This document shows, in pieces, positions 43,020 to 49,760 of a DNA stretch of 49,760 nucleotides (the stretch's first letter is position 1; the number at the start of each line of letters is the position of its first letter). A program made the translations under genes and the position numbers. The stretch is taken from NCBI GenBank assembly GCA_001724245.1, contig MEDX01000078.1:1-49760 (forward strand). The letters are read 5' to 3'. Origin of the DNA: Fonticula-like sp. SCN 57-25 (lineage: Eukaryota; Nucleariida; Rotosphaerida). The notes beneath the pieces were generated by a model. That model was not told where the DNA came from. It was given only the letters and a program-made list of their open reading frames with translations, and did not search any database.

Positions 43020-43961
43020 ATGGCGGAGCGCGTGGATGTCACGGCTGTGGCCGAACCCTTCCGCCGCGAGGTTCAGGCGGCGGTCCAGGCGCGCGTTTCC
43101 GCTGGTCGCCCTGCGCCTCTCCTCGTTGGACTTCTTGGAAATGATGATCCCTCGGCTGTCCAGTACGCGGAGCGCACTGGCCGCGCGTGCCTTGCCGATG
43201 GCATCCGCTATGAACTCCGCAAGGTGAACCGCATCGACATGGAAGACGCCCTTTCGGCAGCCAACGCTGACCCGAACGTTCACGGCATCATCATCTACTA
43301 CCCCGTCTTTGGCGCTCAGCCTTCCTTTTATGGCGGCAGCATGGATGACTATCTTCGTGATAGCATCGCCGTGAGCAAGGATGTTGAAGGCCTGTGCCAC
43401 ACGTACCGCTTCAACCTGTACCGCAATGTGCGCTTCCTTGACGCGGACCACCGCCAAAAGTGTCTTCTTCCCTGCACTCCTCTCGCCGTCGTCAAGACGC
43501 TCGAGTCCCTCAACGTGTACGCGCCGCACGAGTCGACCGAGGTCCTTTATGGGCCGACGAACCGCCTCTCTGGCAAGACGGTCGTGATCTTTAACAGGAG
43601 CGAGATCGTCGGACGGCCGCTTGCCGCTATGCTTGCCAATGACGGAGCGGATGTCTATTCGGTTGATATTAGCACAATTTACCTGCTAAGACGGGGGAAG
43701 CTGCTCGAGACGCCCGAGACGCCCGAGAGCGCGTGCAGGAAGGCGGACGTGGTCATCCTGGGCGTGCCGACGAGGGACTACAGGCTGCCCACGGAGTGGG
43801 TCAAGGAGGGCGCCGTCGTCATTAATGTCGCCACGTTTAAGAATGTCGAGGAGGAGGAGATCATGAAGGTCAAGGGTGTCAAGTACGTTCCGCAGGTGGG
43901 CAAGGTGACAGTCGCAATGCTCGAGAGGAATCTCATCAGATTGTACGAAAACTTTCACTGA
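43020..43961 (+). CDS. MTD1: NAD-type methylenetetrahydrofolate dehydrogenase (MTD1-like)
   Basis: A single exon of 313 residues; yeast MTD1 is 320. It oxidises 5,10-methylene-THF in cytosolic one-carbon metabolism. Signature blocks are VGLLGNDDPSAVQYAERTGR, HGIIIYYPVFG, KDVEGLCHTYRFNLYRNVRF, LLPCTPLAVVKTLE, the nucleotide-binding NRSEIVGRPLAAMLANDGA and the final YVPQVGKVTVAMLERN. Where bifunctional dehydrogenase/cyclohydrolases have the YxxxK catalytic Lys, this protein has YAERT. The same loss is seen in yeast MTD1, so it is expected to lack cyclohydrolase activity. The start is the first ATG in frame, directly after the 10-base repeats. Confidence 0.95.
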   Translation: MAERVDVTAVAEPFRREVQAAVQARVSAGRPAPLLVGLLGNDDPSAVQYAERTGRACLADGIRYELRKVNRIDMEDALSAANADPNVHGIIIYYPVFGAQPSFYGGSMDDYLRDSIAVSKDVEGLCHTYRFNLYRNVRFLDADHRQKCLLPCTPLAVVKTLESLNVYAPHESTEVLYGPTNRLSGKTVVIFNRSEIVGRPLAAMLANDGADVYSVDISTIYLLRRGKLLETPETPESACRKADVVILGVPTRDYRLPTEWVKEGAVVINVATFKNVEEEEIMKVKGVKYVPQVGKVTVAMLERNLIRLYENFH

Positions 43962-44292
43962 ATAGGGCGAAATTCAATACAGTACCTTGTGAAATGAGCT
44001 TACTTATACATTTGACGCGGTTCGCTTGGGATGGCTGGCATGCCCAATTATAGAACATATAATGAAAAAAAAATGATGCATTGCACAAAGTGCTCAAATG
44101 GTGCAGCCTAAACATACCCCTCGCATTTGTTACAATGTTTCGACACTTTTTCTTCGGCACATTTCCGTAACATTTCAGTGTCTGTGCCATTTCTTCAGTC
44201 CAATCAGTCCACCCCCGATTATGTAAAATCACCCCCCGATTCAGCCCTGTGTTTATAGTTTGCGCGGACTTGCCCCTCTTGGGGCCGGCGGC
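43962..44292. promoter_or_regulatory. Intergenic region before the SAC9-like gene
   Basis: No gene is seen in these 331 bases. CAGTCCAATCAGTCC at 44196-44210 is a direct repeat of CAGTCC around AAT that creates a CCAAT box about 90 bases before the ATG at 44293. Confidence 0.4.
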
Positions 44293-47200
44293 ATGATGAT
44301 GCGGCGCAGGTCGAGCGTTTTAGAGTGCTCAGATGAGAGCGTTCATCTGATTGTATCTCCTTCAGGAGCTGGCTGCACCTTTGTTGTGTCGATTGATCGT
44401 TACACGGGCCAACTTTGTCACCGCGGCGAGCGCGGCGTTGATGTCTTTGCTGATCACGAATCCGCACAAGATGCGGCGAATCGTGGTGTATTTGGTGTGC
44501 CTCGCTCTGTCCGCCCCGTCGAAGCCATCCTTGGCTACCTCATTCTTGGCGGGAGCGGGCATTTGCTTGTTGCGGAGCGCGTCACCCCGACTGTTGATCT
44601 CTTTGGCGGTCATCAAATTTTCACTGTTCAACAAACGAGCTGGTGGCAGATCCCCTTATTATTCCCGTCGTCGCCGAGCCTGTTTGAGGATGAGCGTCTC
44701 TCTCTTTTAAAGGAAGTTGTTGTTGCCCAGCTGCATTACTACTGCGATACGCTGGACGTGACACGCCCGTTCCCTTCGGCGCACAGCCAGCGCAGCCCGC
44801 GGGTCGAATTCTCCTGGAACGAATTCCTTGCCGCGCCGTTTGCAGAGATCGGGCTGCGAGAGTGCTGCCCGATACTCGTGCACGGTCAGGCAGAGGACCA
44901 GGCGGTTGTGCTGGGCGGCGGCGCGGCCGCTTTCAACATTGCGCTGCTCACTAGGAGGGAGGCCGCGAGGGCGGGATCTCGGTTCTTTGCTTGCGGGCTC
45001 GATGCCGACGGCGAAGCGTGCGGCAACGAGGTCGAGTGCGAGCTCATCGTATGGCGCACCGCGCCTGCCACTGCGGCGCACGCATCAGAGGGAGAGGGAG
45101 AGAAAGATGAGGGTGACACATGGGTGAGGTGGGCGGCCATGCTGTGGCGCGTCGGGTCGCCGCCTATCCAGTGCAGCGTGCCCCTGCCGGCGGCCGGCTC
45201 CGGCGAGGAGGACGCGGTCCTTGTACACGTGAGACAGAGGGAGGAAACGGGGGCGGCGGCCACCGCAACTGCAGCGGCAACGTACTTCCAAAGGCTGGTG
45301 GAGGGGAGCATGTGCAGCAAGGTCGTCATCGTAGACCTGAATAGGCAGCAGAGGGGAGAGCTGGAGGCAACGGAATTGGTACGACGCATGCCAAGGATTA
45401 AGGAGGGAATGGAATGGGAAACTAAAGTGAGCCGAATTGACTTTAACTGATTTGTGTAAAACTCTTGAACTCGCGGTATCCCACATTGCGCTCATACATC
45501 CGTGCTTGCCTTTGCAGCTTTTCTCGAGTGTCGAATCCGTCAAGCGTCAACTACAACTTGACCTTACCTTTGTCAACGTTGATTGGTTTGGCCTTGCGTC
45601 CGAAGTGGGCACGCTCGGCGCGGCAAACGGCCTCCTCGGCCTTGTGCGGGACGCGCGCTCGTCCCCATCGTCATCGCCGCCGTCTCCCTTCTCAACGGGC
45701 TCCGCTTGGATTTGCCGACTACCGCCCGACGCGTCAGACAGCTCTGGGGCGACGCCGACCCCCCGACGCCACTCGCTGACGCTCAGTGATGCCCCGACGT
45801 CGCCGCCCGCATTCTTTGCGGTCGATTCTTTGTCTTCACAGGGGTCGCTGGTTCGATTTTCGTCCGTCGAGTCGTTCTTTTCGCAGATGGACGCGTCGTT
45901 TTTTGTCGTGATGGAGCAGCTGCCGGCGATGCTAAAGCACATTGGCGTCGGGCGAGAGCTGTTGCAGGGCGGAAATGCGCTTGTCCGCCGAGGGGGCAGC
46001 GACGCGGATGACGTAATCGGTGGCAGTGTAACCGGTAGCTTTAGTGGTACCAATGTGAATGGTGTCAACAACGCTGCTGGTAATGCTGCTAGCAGTAGCG
46101 GCCTCGTGGGCCACCTTGAGAGCCTTCTGGGCTCGGCCGTTCTTCTCCCAGCGTCGCAGCTGTTTATTCTCGCCGCACACACGATAGAGCTTGCGTACGG
46201 CTCGGGCGAGGCTGCCCTTCCCCCGGCGCCCGACGCCTTTGTGGACGCGACTCAGATGCAGCCTGCCCCCGGCGCCCCTTCTGGTGTTGGCGGCAGCGGC
46301 TCCGGCGGGGCCCCTGACGTATCTGACATTTCGCCCGCTCAGTCTATGCGATTCAGTGTTGTCCGTGCGACGGGTCTCTTTTTCGGGAGTAGCAGCAGCA
46401 GCAGCAACGAAGACCAGCTCCGCAAGGCGGCGGCCCAGCGCGAGAAGGAGCGGCGTGCACTGGAGGGCGTGCTGTCGGGGCCGCCTGCGTTCCACCCGCT
46501 TCCCTGCCGCCTCATGCAGCGATACCATGACGGCGCTCGGCCGCGCGGCCTGGCGGCGATCCTCAAGACGGTCGGGACGAGTCGCCTGACACCATCTCGC
46601 TGGGCTCCCATTGCCGCTTTTGAGATTGCGCGGCAGAACGCGCTCGACATGTTTCTCGGGCGCAATTTGCAGCGCCACCTGCCTGTGACGCTGCGCGGAG
46701 GCAGAGGGGGGAGAGGGAGCTGGAGTGCGCTTCAGCGGGTGGTGCAGCGGGTGGATGCGGTGCCGGTGGCAGCGCTGCACGGCGGCACGGCGGCCGTTGT
46801 GGCGGCGGCGGCGACGCTCACCACAAAAGAGCGCTCGCTCAGCATCGGCGTTGGGGGTGCGCCCCGTGCGTCGCCGCTGCTTGCGCCCCTGCCGCTGCTT
46901 GGCGGCGCCTCAGCTTCGTACGCGGTCGTTGCGTCGCCGCTGTGCACGGCAACTTTGTCGGCTGCCAGCGACGAGTACGAAGCGGTAGCGCTCGAGTCGC
47001 GGTGGCCATCGTCGCTGCTTGCCCTTTTCTCTGGCGCGCCCGCCGCCGCCGCGGGCCCCTTGTGGGAGCATGACGTGACGGGTGCCGACGTCGAGGTGAC
47101 GCTTGCGCTGTCGTCCCCGTGCCGTCTTGCGCTCGTGGCGCTGACGGTCCAGTGGACATCGACGGACCTGTCGGCGCCACAGTCGGTGGAAGTGTGGGCG

Positions 47201-49486
47201 GGTGCGACGCTTGACGCGATGCGGCCGCGGCTTCAGGGTGTCACGCTGCCGCGTGTTGCGCCAGGAACACAGCTTGTATACGCCGTGGACGCCGAAAGCG
47301 CCCTCAAGAGGCCGCTTGATTTCTACGACTTTTACGCGGACGAAGGCGCAGCGGCAGAAGAGGAAGCAGTGCGGTTTGTGCGCGTCGCGCTGAGCGGGGT
47401 GCCGGCGGGTGTTCGCATGACGGTTGGTGCTATTGACCTGTACGGCGCGCCGGTCGACTGCGCGGACGAGCGGCTCGGCGCGTTGGCATCCATCGAGGAG
47501 CACGGTGTCAGCAAGCTCACGGCGAACGCGCTACGTATGATCGAATCCGGCGGTAGCGTTGGCATGGAAGGCGGCAACAGCGTTGTTGGGAGACTGCGTG
47601 CGGCGTCGCTAGCAGGCGGTCGAACCGCGTCGTCGCTGTCCTCATCGGGGTACGAAGCGATGGGGCGGCGGATTCGCGCCGAGGTGACATACCTACAGCA
47701 GGCGAGCGTGCTGCTCAAGGACGGCAGCGGGGCAGGCGGCGGCTTTGGCGAGTCTGTGTCGCTGTTGGACGCTCTGTCGCTGGATGAGACGCGGCTGAGG
47801 CTCAACTTGAGCGTGGCCACACGCGACAATCTGCTGGCCACGATCGGCGCGGGGGCAGTCGCGGCAGTGGACCCGAACCGCCACGTATACCCGCGCGACC
47901 CTCGGCTGGCGGCGCCGCCGGCCTCGACCCGCGGCAACGTGTGCCAGCGCCAAGAGTGCACGCAGCCGCTCGCGGCCAACATGGACAGGTGCAGGCGGTG
48001 CACGCGCACGCTTTGCAGGGCGTGCATGGCGGCGAGCCCGGTGACAAGGCGAGGCAGCCAGTCAGGCGGAACACCCATCGTCGCGGGCCAGTCAGGAGTT
48101 GGGTCGCCGCTGCTTGCTAGCGGCCAGCTGGGTGGGCAGTCAATGCAGCCTGGCGGCACTCCGATGCTTGCCGCCGCTGCTGCGCCGCTTCCGCCGGCCG
48201 AGTGTCGCATTCCCGAGTTCTGCTGGACGCAGACGGTCCCCGTCTGCCCCGACTGCCACCGGACGCTCGTTCAGCAAGAGTCGTTGCTTGCGCGCATCGT
48301 TGCGCTCAAGGGCGAGTTTGACCCTGACGACGCTGCGGCGGCCGCCGACGATGCTCGCTTTGCCGCAGCAGCCCGCGCCCGTCAGTACGACGTCAGCAAT
48401 GACGTTGCCGGTATTGTGCGGCCCTTGGATCTTGCGGTGGCCGCGAGTGTGCCGCACGACCGCTTCTCTGCGCCAATCAGCGCGGCGTTAATCAGCGATA
48501 CCGGTCGCCCGCGTGGCCTTCAGTGGTTTTATGTTGGCGACGTCGGCAGCGGCGGCAGCGGGTCGCCGGTGCACATTGTGCTTGTCCTCCTGCGCAGCTA
48601 TCGCGTGCGCGGAGTGCGGCTCACGGCTGACCGCCTTGGCATCGCGCGGCAGGACGCGCCGGGCGTTCGCGTCGAGGCAACCGTCGGCGGCGACGCGTCA
48701 TCCCTCGCGCTCCTGGCCGATCACGCGTCTCTCCTCACGCTCTACCAGAGCCAGGGCGGCGCCGCCGATAGCCATGCGAGCACTGGTATCCCGCCAAACC
48801 ACGTGGTTGATGTTGCCTGGTCGCGTGTGGTTGTTCCTCGCTACGTCATCGTGACGCTGACGCCGCCTGCGTCGGGCCTGCTACATTTAGGCGGCATCGC
48901 GCTGCTTGGTGAGCCTCTACCGTCGGCGCGGGCATCGCTCGCGGTCCCGCGCACCCTTTTTTCCCCACGTGACACTGCGCCTGAGCAGCAGGTGCAGGCG
49001 TCGGTCCGTGTGGAGCGTGCGCCGGTAAAGGTGGCGTGGGCGCGCCACCGCCCAGGGCGCACGCGCGTCGACATTGGTGTTGAGCCGTTCCGCATGTCAG
49101 GCGTTGCGCTGACGCCGCGCGCGTACGAGGGCCGGCGGGACAGCCAGGTGCGCGAGGTGCGTGTGCTTGAAGCGGTCGTCAACCAAAAGGGCGACCTCGT
49201 CAGCGAGGCGGCCATCATTGCGTCCCTCATTGTCCCGCGCGTCCCATCGGGCACAACGCTCTTCTTTGATCACGTTGCCGAGATTAGAGGCAACGTCGTC
49301 AGCATTGAGTGCCTTGACAACTACGGTGAAAGGGTGCGGGCCAAAGGTGAGTGCGATAGAGCTAACATGGCCGTTTTAGGAAATGTGTCCGCTCGGCGGC
49401 GTCTTTTTATACTAACAACATCCCTGCGGCCGTGCAACCAACGAAGAAGCTACAACCGTATTATCCGAACTTTTGTCTTCCTATAA
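44293..49486 (+). CDS. SAC9: SAC9-like phosphoinositide phosphatase homologue, active site degenerate
   Basis: Exons 44293-45426 and 45518-49486 give about 1700 residues; Arabidopsis SAC9 is about 1630. The SAC N-terminal part matches plant SAC9 closely: VEAILGYLILGGSGHLLVAE, CDTLDVTRPFPS, NEFLAAPFAEIGL and CGNEVECELIVWR. The distal half also matches, with QNALDMFLGRNLQRHLPV, RLRLNLSVATRDNLLATIG, a cysteine cluster at about 47937-48250 (CQRQEC, CRRCTRTLCRAC, CPDC) and galactose-binding-like C-terminal sequence. Where SAC enzymes have Cx5R(T/S), the aligned stretch at 45842-45900 reads RFSSVESFFSQMDASFF, so both Cys and Arg are replaced by Ser. Ser/Pro-rich insertions surround it. The single intron has the only GTGAG donor among accepted introns. 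The last 40 residues are doubtful: a GTGAGT donor at 49348 and TTTTAG ending at 49380 suggest a terminal 33-base intron. Confidence 0.85.
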
Positions 49487-49760
49487 TCACCATCTTCGTC
49501 GTCTTTTGTTTGATTTGTGCGCGCCATGTGCAATAATATACGGTGAATTTTGCATCGGTACATGCATGCAATTGCAGGCCTTAAAAGTGTGTTTCATCGC
49601 CGCTGCCTGCCGCATCTCTGAAATTCGGCGTATCATTTGACATAAACATATATTCATCAATATGCTGCTTGTTGGACCCTTCTTTCTTATCTTCTATGCT
49701 TTGGTTGAGCTGTCTATTCTTCTTCGTTTACATACATTGGCTAGCCCATCTTGTGGTTCT
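49487..49760. other. 3' flank of the SAC9-like gene
   Basis: No gene is seen. It is AT-rich, consistent with 3' UTR and intergenic sequence up to the window edge. Confidence 0.35.

Noticed and set aside
49348-49380. 33-base terminal intron in the SAC9-like gene
   Set aside because: It has good GTGAGT and TTTTAG ends and a CTAAC, but is shorter than other introns here and in frame, so the sequence cannot decide. The frame was left unspliced.

Overview
This is GC-rich nuclear DNA of a unicellular eukaryote. I reconstructed 17 protein-coding genes on both strands. Most have short spliceosomal introns (about 44 to 80 bases, the longest 197), found by following protein frames across splice sites. 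There are no operons, no bacterial-type signals, and no tRNA, rRNA, transposon or CRISPR that I can support. The species cannot be named. A complete myosin VI (reverse-gear insert and ubiquitin/cargo-binding tail) points to Amorphea, for example Holozoa or an apusomonad-like lineage, because from memory that class is known mainly there. An SAC9-like protein, a family known to me mainly from plants, complicates this. The placement is an inference.

Layout. 1-2464 (+): 5'-truncated UGT80/ATG26 sterol glucosyltransferase. 2663-5307 (-): two-UBA, six-Tudor protein. 5681-6723 (+): Rolling stone-like membrane protein. 7114-10987 (-): myosin VI. 11159-12506 (-): PIG-M GPI mannosyltransferase, divergent over 84 bases from 12591-15120 (+) prolyl oligopeptidase. 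15276-18892 (-): DENN plus DUF547 protein. 19209-20293 (+): short-chain dehydrogenase. 20844-27273 (+): very large receptor-like protein with about 21 four-cysteine repeats, FN3 domains, a membrane segment and a degenerate kinase domain. 27734-29698 (+): CocE-type hydrolase on a Thr/Pro stalk, probably GPI-anchored. 29882-30340 (-): small unknown protein. 30470-34385 (+): DDB1-family beta-propeller protein. 34558-37983 (-): PH-RUN-PDZ scaffold. 38176-39656 (+): RBBP4/MSI1 histone chaperone. 39993-42188 (-): ankyrin protein. 43020-43961 (+): MTD1-type methylene-THF dehydrogenase. 44293-49486 (+): SAC9-like protein with a degenerate phosphatase loop.

Functional threads. These are neighbours, not a pathway, but several concern membrane traffic and phosphoinositides: myosin VI, the DENN protein, the PH-RUN-PDZ protein and the SAC9-like protein. 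PIG-M makes GPI anchors, and the CocE-type hydrolase looks like a GPI client. RBBP4 and the DDB1-like protein are nuclear beta-propeller adaptors.

Most notable points. (1) The 5' splice sites follow GTRCG rather than GTRAG: 45 of my 52 introns have C at +4, which predicts a matching change in U1 snRNA. (2) Two predicted signalling enzymes look catalytically dead: the receptor kinase lacks DFG and the SAC9-like protein lacks the Cys and Arg of its phosphatase loop. (3) Several domain combinations are uncommon: UBA2-Tudor6, DENN-DUF547, PH-RUN-PDZ. (4) There are microexons of 7, 14 and 25 bases. (5) The signal-peptide exon of the giant receptor carries an in-frame TAG.
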